Positions 44,552 to 53,374 of a DNA stretch of 64,000 nt are shown piece by piece. Source of the DNA: Sutterella massiliensis (GTDB taxonomy: Bacteria > Pseudomonadota > Gammaproteobacteria > Burkholderiales > Burkholderiaceae_F). The stretch is from positions 1 to 64,000 of the forward strand of contig NZ_JACJJC010000007.1 in the NCBI RefSeq assembly GCF_016899755.1, in the 5' to 3' direction. Position 1 is the first letter of the stretch. Every line of letters begins with the position of its first letter. The notes under the pieces were generated by a model, which saw only the letters and a program-made list of their open reading frames with translations, was not told the origin of the DNA and made no database searches. The translations under genes were made by a program, and so were the position numbers.

Positions 44552-47107
44552 ATGACGAAGGAATTGCAAACCAGTGCGCACGACAATCGTGAAGCGCGCG
44601 TCGTGCGCGTCACGGGCCTCGTGCAGGGGGTGGGCTTTCGCCCGACCGTCTACCGCATTGCACTTGCGCTCGGCCTCACGGGGTTCGTCTTCAATGACGA
44701 AGCGGGCGTCGGGATCCATCTTGAAGGGCCGCGGGAAGCGCTCGAGCGCTTCCCAAAGGTGCTCCTAGACGAAAAGCCGCCCCTCGCGCGCATCGATACG
44801 ATCGAAATGCACCCGGCCGAATGCCAAGGGCTTGAAGACTTCTCCATCACGGCTTCGCGCGCGGGCGGGCACGTGACGACCGCCATTACGGCGGATGCGG
44901 CAACGTGCAATGCATGTTTTGCCGATATGTTCGACCCCAAGGGGCGGCGCTGGCGCTACGCCTTCACAAACTGCACGCACTGCGGACCGCGCTTCACGAT
45001 CACGCATTCGCTCCCCTATGACCGTCCGCAGACCTCGATGGCACGGTTTCCGATGTGCCCCGACTGTCTGCGCGAATACGAAGATCCGCTCGATCGGCGC
45101 TTCCACGCGCAGCCCAATGCCTGTCCCGTATGCGGACCGAAACTCGTTTTCACCGACGCTGCCGGCCGTGCGATTGCGGGCGACCCCGTTGAAAACGCCC
45201 TGCGATCGATCCTTGCGGGCGAAATCGTCGCGATGAAGGGAATCGGGGGCTTTCATCTCGTCTGCGACGCGCGCAGCGCGCAGGCGGTCGCCCGACTGCG
45301 CGCCCGCAAGCACCGCGATGAAAAGCCTTTGGCGATCATGGCGGCCAACGTCGCCTCGGCGCAGACCGTCGTTCAATTGAATGACGAAGAAAAGCGGCTC
45401 CTCCTTTCGCCCGCGCATCCGATCGTCCTTGCGAGAAAGCGCTCGGATCTTCCCGAGGGCGCCCTCAGCGGCATCGCCAACGGACTCGTCGAAATCGGCG
45501 TGATGCTCCCTTATGCGCCGCTTCATGCGCTTCTCTTCCACGAGTACCTCGGGCGTCCCGCCGGGACGGACTGGCTCGAACATCAGGCGATCGATCTCCT
45601 CCTCGTCATGACGAGCGCAAATCCCGGCGGTGAACCCCTCGTTACTGCAAACGACGAAGCGCTCGCGCGGCTCGGGCACATTGCCGACCGCTTTCTCATG
45701 CACAACCGCGACATTCTCGTGCGATGCGACGACTCGGTTGTGCGTGTCGCCAAGGTGCACGAACCCGCCCCCTGCCTGCGCCCGGTCTGGGTGCGCCGCG
45801 CGCGCGGCCTCGCCCCCGAAGCCGTGATGCTCGGAGACAACCCCAATGCCCGCGAAGCAGACGAGGCGGGCGTCGATGTGCTCGCGCTCGGCCCCTACCT
45901 CAAAAACACGGCGGCGGCCACACGCGGGCACGAAGCCTTTCTCACGCAGCACATCGGCGACCTCGAAAACGCCGCCACGGCAGAAGCCCTAGAAGAGGCG
46001 GTCGAACATCTCTCGGCCATTCTCGAACTTGAACCGCAGGCGTACGCCGCCGACTGCCATCCGGATTTCTTCTCGACGCGGCTTGCCGAACGGCTCGCAC
46101 GCGACACAGGGAAACCGCTTCTCAAGGTTCCGCACCACGCCGCGCACGTCGGCGTCGTCATGGCCGAACTCGGCCGCACGTCGACCACCTTCGGCCTCGC
46201 GCTCGACGGCGTCGGACTCGGTCCCGAGGGCGGCATCTGGGGCGGAGAACTCCTCGCCGTCTCGGCAACGGGCTTCGAGCGGCTCGGCGCGCTTCGCGAG
46301 ATCGCGCTACCAGGCGGCGACCGTGCAGCACGCGAGCCTTGGCGCATGGGGGCGGCCGTCTTGGTCGACATCGGTCGAGCAGATCTGATCGAGCCCTTTT
46401 TCGGCACCATGCCGCACGCGGGCGCCATCGCGGCGCTCGTGCGCTCGCCCTTGACGCGCAGGACGAGTGCTGCAGGGCGCTACTTCGACGCGGCCGCCGC
46501 AATCCTCGGCATCACGCTCGTGCAGCACGACGAAGCGACGGCCGCCATGCACTTTGAAGCGGCTGCCGCCGACTACGAGCGCCGCTCGGGCCCCGTTGTG
46601 CTCGAAAGCGAGTCGGCAGCGGGTGGCGCAGCCCTTTCTCAAAGAGCCCCCCTTGACCTGCCGCGACTCGACCTCCGGAAGCTTTATATCGAACTCGTGC
46701 AGGCGCGCCTCGCGGGTGTCGAGCCGGGGCTTGCCGCGGCAACCTTCCTCCACGGCTTTGCACTGAGCCTCGCCGACTGGACGATTGCGCGCTTGGCCGA
46801 GGTTCGATCGAGCTCGTACGTGACGACCGGCACCGCCCCATCAAGACCGATCGTCGCGCTCACGGGCGGATGCTTTTTGAACCGCGTGCTTCTCTCGGAC
46901 GTCTCCGAGCGGCTCGCTGCCGCAGGATATGCCCCGCGCGTCCCGCAAAGCGTGCCGCCGGGCGACGGCGGTCTCGCGCTCGGAGAAGCCTGGCTCGCAA
47001 AGTGCTTCTTTGAAGCGCACCGGCGAACCGCATCGGCCCACGCACCACTTCCGACGGATCCCGAGTACGGCTTCGGACCTATTTCCAAAACCGACGCCTT
47101 CGCGTAG
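44552..47107 (+). CDS. hypF: Carbamoyltransferase HypF
   Basis: 851 residues from ATG 44552, with AGGAGG at a good distance. Domains in order: acylphosphatase-like (VTGLVQGVGFRPTVYR), two zinc fingers (CNACFADMFDP, CTHCGPRFT, CPDCLREYEDP, CPVCGPK), a YrdC-like domain (MKGIGGFHLVCDA, KPLAIM) and a Kae1-like C-terminal domain (VPHHAAHVG, LTGGCFLNRVL). It makes the carbamoyl group that HypE turns into cyanide ligand. About 100 residues longer than E. coli HypF, through spread-out insertions in the last domain. Confidence 0.95.
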   Translation: MTKELQTSAHDNREARVVRVTGLVQGVGFRPTVYRIALALGLTGFVFNDEAGVGIHLEGPREALERFPKVLLDEKPPLARIDTIEMHPAECQGLEDFSITASRAGGHVTTAITADAATCNACFADMFDPKGRRWRYAFTNCTHCGPRFTITHSLPYDRPQTSMARFPMCPDCLREYEDPLDRRFHAQPNACPVCGPKLVFTDAAGRAIAGDPVENALRSILAGEIVAMKGIGGFHLVCDARSAQAVARLRARKHRDEKPLAIMAANVASAQTVVQLNDEEKRLLLSPAHPIVLARKRSDLPEGALSGIANGLVEIGVMLPYAPLHALLFHEYLGRPAGTDWLEHQAIDLLLVMTSANPGGEPLVTANDEALARLGHIADRFLMHNRDILVRCDDSVVRVAKVHEPAPCLRPVWVRRARGLAPEAVMLGDNPNAREADEAGVDVLALGPYLKNTAAATRGHEAFLTQHIGDLENAATAEALEEAVEHLSAILELEPQAYAADCHPDFFSTRLAERLARDTGKPLLKVPHHAAHVGVVMAELGRTSTTFGLALDGVGLGPEGGIWGGELLAVSATGFERLGALREIALPGGDRAAREPWRMGAAVLVDIGRADLIEPFFGTMPHAGAIAALVRSPLTRRTSAAGRYFDAAAAILGITLVQHDEATAAMHFEAAAADYERRSGPVVLESESAAGGAALSQRAPLDLPRLDLRKLYIELVQARLAGVEPGLAAATFLHGFALSLADWTIARLAEVRSSSYVTTGTAPSRPIVALTGGCFLNRVLLSDVSERLAAAGYAPRVPQSVPPGDGGLALGEAWLAKCFFEAHRRTASAHAPLPTDPEYGFGPISKTDAFA

Positions 47108-47187
47108 AACTGTAGAAACGAGTCCCGCACGGCCGACGCTCTCATGCGCGCCGGCCGCGCATCTTTCGATAGGAGCCGCTCGCCGCC

Positions 47188-47445
47188 ATGTGTCTTGCCG
47201 TTCCCGCTCAACTCATCGCCGTCAACGCCGATGCGGCTCGCGCCCGAGCCGACTTCGGCGGCATTGAAAAAGAAATCGATGTCTCGCTCATTGACGAGCC
47301 GCGCCCGGGCGACTGGGTGATCGTGCACGTTGGCTTTGCGCTCAACCGCATCGACGAAGCGCAGGCCGCCGAAACGCTCGAACTATTGCGCACGACGGGC
47401 GCGGCCGACGCGGCTTCGGACGCCACCAAGGGAGCGGCCCAATGA
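47188..47445 (+). CDS. hypC: Hydrogenase assembly chaperone HypC
   Basis: 85 residues beginning MCLAVPAQLI. Cys2 is the essential residue that shuttles the Fe(CN)2CO unit with HypD. PGDWVIVHVGFALNRID is the family core. It overlaps hypD by 4 bases. Confidence 0.95.
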   Translation: MCLAVPAQLIAVNADAARARADFGGIEKEIDVSLIDEPRPGDWVIVHVGFALNRIDEAQAAETLELLRTTGAADAASDATKGAAQ

Positions 47446-48557
47446 AGTACGTCGACGAGTACCGCGGCGCCGAAGAAGCGCGCCGCATCACGGCCGAAAT
47501 CGCGCGTACGGTGGTGCCTGACCGTCAGTACCGCTTCATGGAGTTCTGCGGCGGTCACACGCACGTCATCAGCCGCTGGGGGCTTGAAGACGTTTTGCCG
47601 CCCGCTGTGCACATGATTCACGGGCCGGGGTGTCCGGTGTGCGTGCTGCCGATCGGCCGCATCGACATGGCGATCGAGCTCGCGCTTCAAAAGGGCGTCA
47701 TTCTCTGCACCTATGCCGACACCTTGCGCGTGCCCGCTTCAAAGGGGCTGTCGCTATTTAGCTGCCGCGCACAGGGCGGCGACGTACGCATGGTGTATTC
47801 GCCACTCGACGCGCTCAAAATCGCACGCGAGAATCCCGAACGCGAAGTCGTCTTCTTTGCCATCGGCTTTGAAACGACAACGCCGCCCACAGCCGCAGCG
47901 ATCCTCGCCGCAGAGCGCGAAGGGCTCCAAAACTTTTCCGTTTTCTGCAACCACGTGCTGACGCCCGCCGCGATGGAGCACATTCTCGCGACAGCGCCCG
48001 AGCGCCCCGACGCGCCGAAGCTCGACGGGCTCGTCGGCCCCGCGCACGTCTCGACCGTGATCGGCTCGAACCCCTACAAGCCCTTTGCCGAGAAATGGAA
48101 GCTCCCCGTCGTGATCGCCGGGTTCGAGCCGCTTGACATGCTTTTGGCGGTTCTCATGCTCGTGCGCCAAGCGAACGAAGGACGCGCCGAGGTTGAAAAC
48201 GAATTTGCACGCGCCGTCACCGCCGAAGGGAACTTGAAGGCCATTGCGCTCACCGACTCGATCTTCACGCTGCGCGAGCGCTTCGAGTGGCGGGGCTTGG
48301 GCAGCGTCGCGCACTCGGCACTGCGCCTCAGGGACGAATTCGCTTCGTTTGACGCCGAAAAGCGGTTTGAGATGCCCGAGCGCATCGTACGAGACAACAA
48401 AGCCTGCGAATGCGGCGCAATTCTGCGCGGCGAGAAAACGCCTCGCGAGTGTCGGCTCTTCGGCACCGTCTGCGTGCCCGCCCACCCGATCGGCGCCTGC
48501 ATGGTGTCGTCCGAAGGTGCCTGTGCGGCTGCCTGGCGCTACGGCCGGCGCAGCTGA
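47442..48557 (+). CDS. hypD: Hydrogenase maturation protein HypD
   Basis: 371 residues. Motifs: MEFCGGHTH, GPGCPVCVLP, GFETTTPPTA and the [4Fe-4S] cysteines in CECGAILRGEKTPRECRLFG followed by CVPAHPIGACMVSSEG. Scaffold on which the Fe(CN)2CO centre is built together with HypC and HypE. Confidence 0.96.
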   Translation: MKYVDEYRGAEEARRITAEIARTVVPDRQYRFMEFCGGHTHVISRWGLEDVLPPAVHMIHGPGCPVCVLPIGRIDMAIELALQKGVILCTYADTLRVPASKGLSLFSCRAQGGDVRMVYSPLDALKIARENPEREVVFFAIGFETTTPPTAAAILAAEREGLQNFSVFCNHVLTPAAMEHILATAPERPDAPKLDGLVGPAHVSTVIGSNPYKPFAEKWKLPVVIAGFEPLDMLLAVLMLVRQANEGRAEVENEFARAVTAEGNLKAIALTDSIFTLRERFEWRGLGSVAHSALRLRDEFASFDAEKRFEMPERIVRDNKACECGAILRGEKTPRECRLFGTVCVPAHPIGACMVSSEGACAAAWRYGRRS

Positions 48558-48613
48558 CGCACAGCAAAAGCCAAGTGACAACGCAAAAAGCGACTCATTC
48601 AAGGAGGAAGAAA

Positions 48614-49660
48614 ATGCCCGTCAAACCCGGCTATGCACGCAAAATCGACATCCGCCGCGGTGCCGTCGAAATGATCCACGGCTCGGGCGGGCGCGCCACG
48701 GCCGAACTCATCGAGCAGCTTTTTGCCGAACACTTTCGCAACGACTGGCTCGACCAAGGCCACGACGGCGCCGTGATGCCGCCGATAGTGCGCCCCGTTG
48801 CGGTTTCCTGCGACGCGCATGTCGTCAAGCCCCTCTTCTTCCCCGGGGGCGACATCGGACGCCTCGCCGTCTGCGGCACCGTCAACGACGTGGCGATGTG
48901 CGGTGCGAAGCCCCTTTACCTGAGCGCAAGCTTCATTCTCGAGGAAGGCTTTCCGCTCGCCGACCTTGAGTGCATCGTGTGCTCGATGGCCGAAGCCGCC
49001 CGTGAAGCCCGGGTTGCCATCGTCACGGGCGACACTAAAGTGGTTGAACGCGGCAAAGGCGACGGCGTCTACATTTCGACTTCGGGCATCGGCGAAAAGC
49101 TCACCGACCGAACGATCAGCGGCAAGAATGCGCAGCCGGGCGACAAGATCCTCGTCTCGGGCGCCATCGGCGAACACGGCATGACGATCATGTCGCTCAG
49201 AGAAAATATGACCTTCGGCACGACGCTCGAAAGCGACTGTGCGCCGCTTGCCGATCTTGTGGCCGACGTGCTCGCCGCAGCACCCGACACCCACGTGCTG
49301 CGCGACCCGACGAGAGGCGGCCTCGCAACGACGCTCAACGAAATCGCAGGCGAAAGCGGTGTCGGCATGATGCTTGAAGAAACGGCGATTCCCGTTTCCA
49401 ACGCCGTTCGCGCCGCCTGCGAATTCCTGGGACTCGACCCGCTTTACGTGGCCAACGAAGGCAAACTTATCGCGATCGTCCCGGCCAACGAAGCCGACGC
49501 TGCACTCGCCGCCATGCACGCCAATGCACGCGGCAGGGACGCGGCCGTTATCGGTACGGTTACGGAAGCGCACCCGGGGTTTGTTGAAATGCGAACGCCG
49601 ATGGGCGGCGTACGTACGGTCGACTGGCTCACAGGCGAACAATTGCCGCGCATCTGTTGA
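48614..49660 (+). CDS. hypE: Carbamoyl dehydratase HypE
   Basis: 348 residues from ATG 48614, with AGGAGG immediately upstream. PurM/AIR-synthase fold: IHGSGGRAT, the DAHVVKPLFFPGGDIG loop, NDVAMCGAKP and RDPTRGGLATTLNEIA. The chain ends in PRIC, the C-terminal cysteine that accepts the carbamoyl group from HypF and is dehydrated to thiocyanate. It closes the accessory operon. Confidence 0.96.
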   Translation: MPVKPGYARKIDIRRGAVEMIHGSGGRATAELIEQLFAEHFRNDWLDQGHDGAVMPPIVRPVAVSCDAHVVKPLFFPGGDIGRLAVCGTVNDVAMCGAKPLYLSASFILEEGFPLADLECIVCSMAEAAREARVAIVTGDTKVVERGKGDGVYISTSGIGEKLTDRTISGKNAQPGDKILVSGAIGEHGMTIMSLRENMTFGTTLESDCAPLADLVADVLAAAPDTHVLRDPTRGGLATTLNEIAGESGVGMMLEETAIPVSNAVRAACEFLGLDPLYVANEGKLIAIVPANEADAALAAMHANARGRDAAVIGTVTEAHPGFVEMRTPMGGVRTVDWLTGEQLPRIC

Positions 49661-49689
49661 GCGCTTCTCGACCTTTTTTGAACCTATAG

Positions 49690-49732
49690 AGCCGGCGGCA
49701 CGAACATTGCATCCGTACCGCCGGCTTTATTT
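49690..49732 (+). terminator. Intrinsic terminator of the hyp operon
   Basis: AGCCGGCGG (49690-49698) pairs with CCGCCGGCT (49718-49726), followed by TTATTTATTCTTTT. Confidence 0.8.
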
Positions 49733-49752
49733 ATTCTTTTGCGCAGTGCGCG

Positions 49753-50475
49753 TTAGGCTGCCGAGTGCTCGACGCGGTAGCGCAGCCACACGACGCCGCC
49801 CGGGAGCGTTTTGGCTTCAATAAGTTCCAGAGGCTGCCCTGCGGCAGGCTGTTCGTGCGCTTCGCCCGCGTAACCCACAATCGAGGGGACGCCCGCGAGG
49901 CCGTCAACGGCCGGATAAACGAGAATCGAGAATTCGTCGATGAGGCCCGCCTTGAGGAAGCTGCCGTTGATGAGGCCGCCGCCTTCGAGCAGGATGAGCT
50001 TCACGCCGAAGGTTTCTTCGAGCGCGGCGAGCGCACCTTCGAGCTTTTTCTCGCCTTCGCCCTCAAAGACATAGGAGACGCCCACGCGGCGCAGTTCTTC
50101 GAGATAATCCTCGGCCGTATCGGGGGCGAGAACGGCGACGAGATGCTCGCCCGTCGAGAGCGTCGGCGTCGTGTAGCGGAGCTTGCCCTTCGGGTCCGTC
50201 ACGACCGCTAGCATGCGGCCTTCGCGCTTGCCGACAAAGGGTGTCGGACGCGGCTCATCGGCGCCGCGCTTCCCCGCGGGCGCACCTTCCGAGATCGAAT
50301 CGTCGTATTGCGCCATCGAGGTGCGGCCGATGAGCCAGCCGTCCGCGGGAAAATTCGACGCGGCGGCCTCATAGCACTCCGTAACGTTGACGGGATGGAC
50401 GGGCTTCGTCCAACGGCCGGGCAAAAGACGGCCGTCGACGGATGAAATCATGTGGCAGACAACTTTGACTGTCAT
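49753..50475 (-). CDS. RibD C-terminal/dihydrofolate reductase-like family protein
   Basis: 240 residues with the pyrimidine reductase fold of RibD_C: VVCHMISSVDGRLLPG at the start, GWLIGRTSM, the NADPH-loop region LILLEGGGLINGSFL and LVYPAVDGLAG. It lacks the RibD deaminase half and no riboflavin genes are near, so it is probably a stand-alone NAD(P)H-dependent reductase of unknown substrate. GGAGG lies 9 bases before the ATG. Confidence 0.82.
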   Translation of the reverse strand: MTVKVVCHMISSVDGRLLPGRWTKPVHPVNVTECYEAAASNFPADGWLIGRTSMAQYDDSISEGAPAGKRGADEPRPTPFVGKREGRMLAVVTDPKGKLRYTTPTLSTGEHLVAVLAPDTAEDYLEELRRVGVSYVFEGEGEKKLEGALAALEETFGVKLILLEGGGLINGSFLKAGLIDEFSILVYPAVDGLAGVPSIVGYAGEAHEQPAAGQPLELIEAKTLPGGVVWLRYRVEHSAA

Positions 50476-50946
50476 TGTGCGGTTTTCCTCCGAAAAAATA
50501 CCGAGCGCAAAGCGCTCTCATTTTCTTTGCAAGTTCAATTCTGAACATGCCTCAGGTTTGCGAACGCCTTGATTTAACCGTTTCTTTGGCAATTTCGCTC
50601 ATTCAGAAGTCGCACCTGTTTTGAGCTTTGCTTTCGCAAGCCTTCGAGGGGGTAAATGAGATAAGTTGGAGAGAGGCAACGGTTGCTCATGATCGTTGCT
50701 GTTTACATGCCTCTAAACCTCACCACAAGAGAAAGTCAATCGAAGCATTCGCTCTAGCAATCAATTCGCACCCAATTCGCCCTTATCCTTGCCGCTCGCT
50801 TCAGATTCACACGGATTCCAGTCCGTAAACTCGTTTCGTCCGCCGGAAAGCTTTTGCGCCGACGGACAACCGAGGGCGCATTTCCTCGGCGCGCGCCCGA
50901 CTTTCGACGCAGCCGACAAGAAAAAGAAAAAACAACGGAGGCCGCT
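50476..50946. other. Intergenic region, nothing recognised
   Basis: An AT-richer stretch of about 470 bases between divergent genes. I checked it for tRNA-like folds, terminators and long palindromes and saw none that stand out. It must hold the promoters of both neighbours. Confidence 0.4.
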
Positions 50947-52335
50947 TTGACGTCTTTGCATCCGGCATCAACGCAAGAGAAAAAAGAATCAACGACTTCG
51001 GAAGACGCACGCGCAGCAACGTCTACCGCGAAAGAAACACATGAAACCGCCGGCAGCTCGCCGCGCAGCTTTTTCTCGCCGCCCGCAGAAAATTCGCGCC
51101 TTTTTCTGCTCCTCTTTCTTGCCGCGTTGGCGGCGTTCGGTCCGTTTGTCACGGACTTTTACCTGCCGACGCTCCCCGAACAGGCGCTCGACTTCCAAAC
51201 GTCGCCTTCGACTGTGCAGCTCGGGCTTTCGATGACAATGTGGGGGCTCGCGATCGGGCAGCTCTTTGTCGGACCGCTCTCCGACGTCAAGGGGCGGCGC
51301 AAGCCGCTCCTTTGGAGCCTACTTGTCTTCGCCGCCTCAACGTTCGGCGCAGCAGCGGCACCGAACGTCCAAATTTTCCTCGCGATGCGTTTTCTTGAGG
51401 GCCTCGGCGCCTCGGGTGCGATCGTGATGTCGCGCGCCGTCGCGGCAGACCGCTATACGGGCAAAGCACTCGGGAGCTTCATGGGCGTCATGGGTTCGAT
51501 CCAGGGCATTGCGCCGATCACGGCACCGCTTTTGGGTTCGCTCATTGCGGACGCCATCGGCTGGCGCGGAATCTTTTGGATTCTCTTTGCAGCGGGCATC
51601 GTGCTCCTTGCGATCACCTTTACGCGCCTCGCGGAAACACGCTCGCCCGCCGACAGACGCCGCAGCACCAAAAGCAAGGCAACCCCCGACGTCGTTCCGC
51701 AAAGCGCCTCGGCGATCGAGGAGCGCACGCCGGAGCCGTCGGAAACGCTTGGGACGAGCGTACGGCGGCTTTTCGGCGACCCGGTGTTCGTTGCAATCGT
51801 ACTTCAGCAGATCTTTTCGTCGGCCGTGCTCTTCGCGCACATCGCCTCGTCGCCTTTTATCTTCCAGACGCACTTCGGACTCTCTGCCACCGAGTACGGC
51901 TTCTTCTTCGGCGCCATGGCACTCGGCATTGCGGCGGGCGCCGCTTTCTCCGGCAAGCTCGCTTCGCCCGCCTTTGCGATGCTCGCGGGGGCAGTCGGCA
52001 TGCTCGCCGCCTCCTCGGGCGTCGCCGCGCTCTACGCGGCCGAAGCTTCTTTATTGGCGATCGTCCCCGTCTATTTCGCACTCCTCGTGATGCTCGGACT
52101 CACGCTGCCCGCTGCCATGACGGCAGCCCTTTCGCGCCATCGTCCGCGCTCGGGGCTTGCCGCTGCGATTCTCGGCGCCGTCGGTTTCGGGGGCGGCGGC
52201 CTGGTAGCCCCGCTCACGTCGATCGGTGAGGCAACCACGTCGACGGCGATACTTTTCATCGCCTCCTCGGCGTTTCTTTGCGTAATCGGCGTCGCCTTGA
52301 TGCGGCGCATGAAGCGCGAAGCGGCACAAGCATGA
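50947..52335 (+). CDS. Bcr/CflA-family MFS multidrug exporter
   Basis: 462 residues with twelve membrane segments. The start is TTG at 50947, chosen because GGAGG lies 5 bases upstream; an ATG at 50854 would add 31 unlikely basic residues. The first ~45 residues are a hydrophilic Ser/Thr/Glu tail. MFS motif GPLSDVKGRRKPLL follows helix 2; FVTDFYLPTLP in helix 1 is typical of Bcr/CflA (bicyclomycin, chloramphenicol, sulfonamide) exporters. Substrate unknown. Confidence 0.85.
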   Translation: MTSLHPASTQEKKESTTSEDARAATSTAKETHETAGSSPRSFFSPPAENSRLFLLLFLAALAAFGPFVTDFYLPTLPEQALDFQTSPSTVQLGLSMTMWGLAIGQLFVGPLSDVKGRRKPLLWSLLVFAASTFGAAAAPNVQIFLAMRFLEGLGASGAIVMSRAVAADRYTGKALGSFMGVMGSIQGIAPITAPLLGSLIADAIGWRGIFWILFAAGIVLLAITFTRLAETRSPADRRRSTKSKATPDVVPQSASAIEERTPEPSETLGTSVRRLFGDPVFVAIVLQQIFSSAVLFAHIASSPFIFQTHFGLSATEYGFFFGAMALGIAAGAAFSGKLASPAFAMLAGAVGMLAASSGVAALYAAEASLLAIVPVYFALLVMLGLTLPAAMTAALSRHRPRSGLAAAILGAVGFGGGGLVAPLTSIGEATTSTAILFIASSAFLCVIGVALMRRMKREAAQA

Positions 52336-52351
52336 ACCAAGCACACACAAG

Positions 52352-52484
52352 GTCGGCTGGGATACGACGATCATCCCGACCGTGATGCTCATGTGACAGT
52401 TCGGAAGTCAAAGACAGCCCGATGACGGACGGCAACACGGCCGCCTGGGGCTTCGGGATCGGCGTCGACTACAAGGTTTGGTAA
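52352..52484 (+). pseudogene. Remnant of an outer-membrane beta-barrel gene
   Basis: Two reading frames together spell the end of a small barrel protein. Frame 1 reads VGWDTTIIPTVMLM, a TGA stop, then QFGSQRQ (52352-52417). After a frameshift, another frame reads SPMTDGNTAAWGFGIGV and ends DYKVW-stop (to 52484). Alternating hydrophobic residues with a terminal aromatic are typical of the last strand of OmpA- or opacity-type barrels. At least one nonsense codon and one frameshift are needed, and the 5' part is missing, replaced by the end of the MFS gene. Confidence 0.5.
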
Positions 52485-52550
52485 CCGGCGCACCGAACGA
52501 CCGGACTTGATTCGGGCCAGCCTCGAGCGCAGACCGAACGATTAGAAAAT

Positions 52551-52583
52551 GGCTTGGGACCTCGCGTGATCCCAAGCCTTTTT
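52551..52583 (+). terminator. Intrinsic terminator after the MFS gene and barrel remnant
   Basis: GGCTTGGGA (52551-52559) pairs with TCCCAAGCC (52570-52578), followed by five T. It was probably the original terminator of the decayed barrel gene and now serves the exporter transcript. Confidence 0.8.
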
Positions 52584-52605
52584 GCTTGCCGCAAGCGTCA
52601 GCGTC

Positions 52606-53373
52606 TCAGGCACGGATCTTCCAGCCGCGGGTCACAAGCGTCACGGCGGCCGCCATGACAGCGAGCGCCGTGAGCGCGACGATCATGAGCGAGAGCGGCG
52701 CATTCGTCGTACCGGTTCCGAAAAAGCCCTGACGGAAGCCGTCGACAAGATAAAAAAACGGATTGAAGAGACTCAGCTGCCGCCAGACGGGCGGGAGCGA
52801 CTCGACCGAATAAAAAACGCCCGAAAGGAACGTGAGCGGCATCACGACAAAGTTCATCACGGCGCCCATCTGATCGTACTTCTCGGCCCAGAGCGCCGTG
52901 ATGAGACCGAGCGAAGCCATGATGATCACGCCGCAGAAGGCGAACGCAAAGAGATAGAAGGGATTTGCCACCGAAGGCGCCGCCCAGACCATGCAGACGA
53001 CGTAAACACCGATTCCGGCTATCGCCGCGCGCACAAAGCTCGCGCAGATGTAGGCCGCCGCGATCGCGGGTCCCGGGATCGCGGGGAGCAGGATGAAAAC
53101 GAGGTTCCCCGAAATCTTCGACTGAATGAGCGACGAGGCCGTATTGGAAAAGGCGTTTTGCAGCACCGTCATCATAATGAGCCCCGGGACAATGAAGCTC
53201 GTGTAGCTCACGCCCGCATAGACGGGGAGGTGCTTCTCAAGCGCTTCGCCGAAAACGACAAGGTAGAGAAAGCTCGTGAGTACGGGCGCAAAAAGCGTGT
53301 GCTTCCAGACCTTGAGAAAGCGAATCGTTTCTTTGGAAAAAAGCGTCCAAAATGCAATCAGGGCATCCGACAC
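52606..53373 (-). CDS. ABC-2 transporter permease (YadH-like)
   Basis: 255 residues from GTG 53373, one base after the ATPase stop and with GGCGGAG upstream; an ATG at 53424 would overlap the ATPase by 50 bases. Six hydrophobic segments with the ABC-2 motif region (SYTSFIVPGLIMMTVLQNAFSNT, VVMPLTFLSGVFYSVESLP). It pairs with the ATPase encoded just before it. The YadGH class is exporter-like with unknown substrate. Confidence 0.83.
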   Translation of the reverse strand: MSDALIAFWTLFSKETIRFLKVWKHTLFAPVLTSFLYLVVFGEALEKHLPVYAGVSYTSFIVPGLIMMTVLQNAFSNTASSLIQSKISGNLVFILLPAIPGPAIAAAYICASFVRAAIAGIGVYVVCMVWAAPSVANPFYLFAFAFCGVIIMASLGLITALWAEKYDQMGAVMNFVVMPLTFLSGVFYSVESLPPVWRQLSLFNPFFYLVDGFRQGFFGTGTTNAPLSLMIVALTALAVMAAAVTLVTRGWKIRA

Positions 53374-53374
53374 G

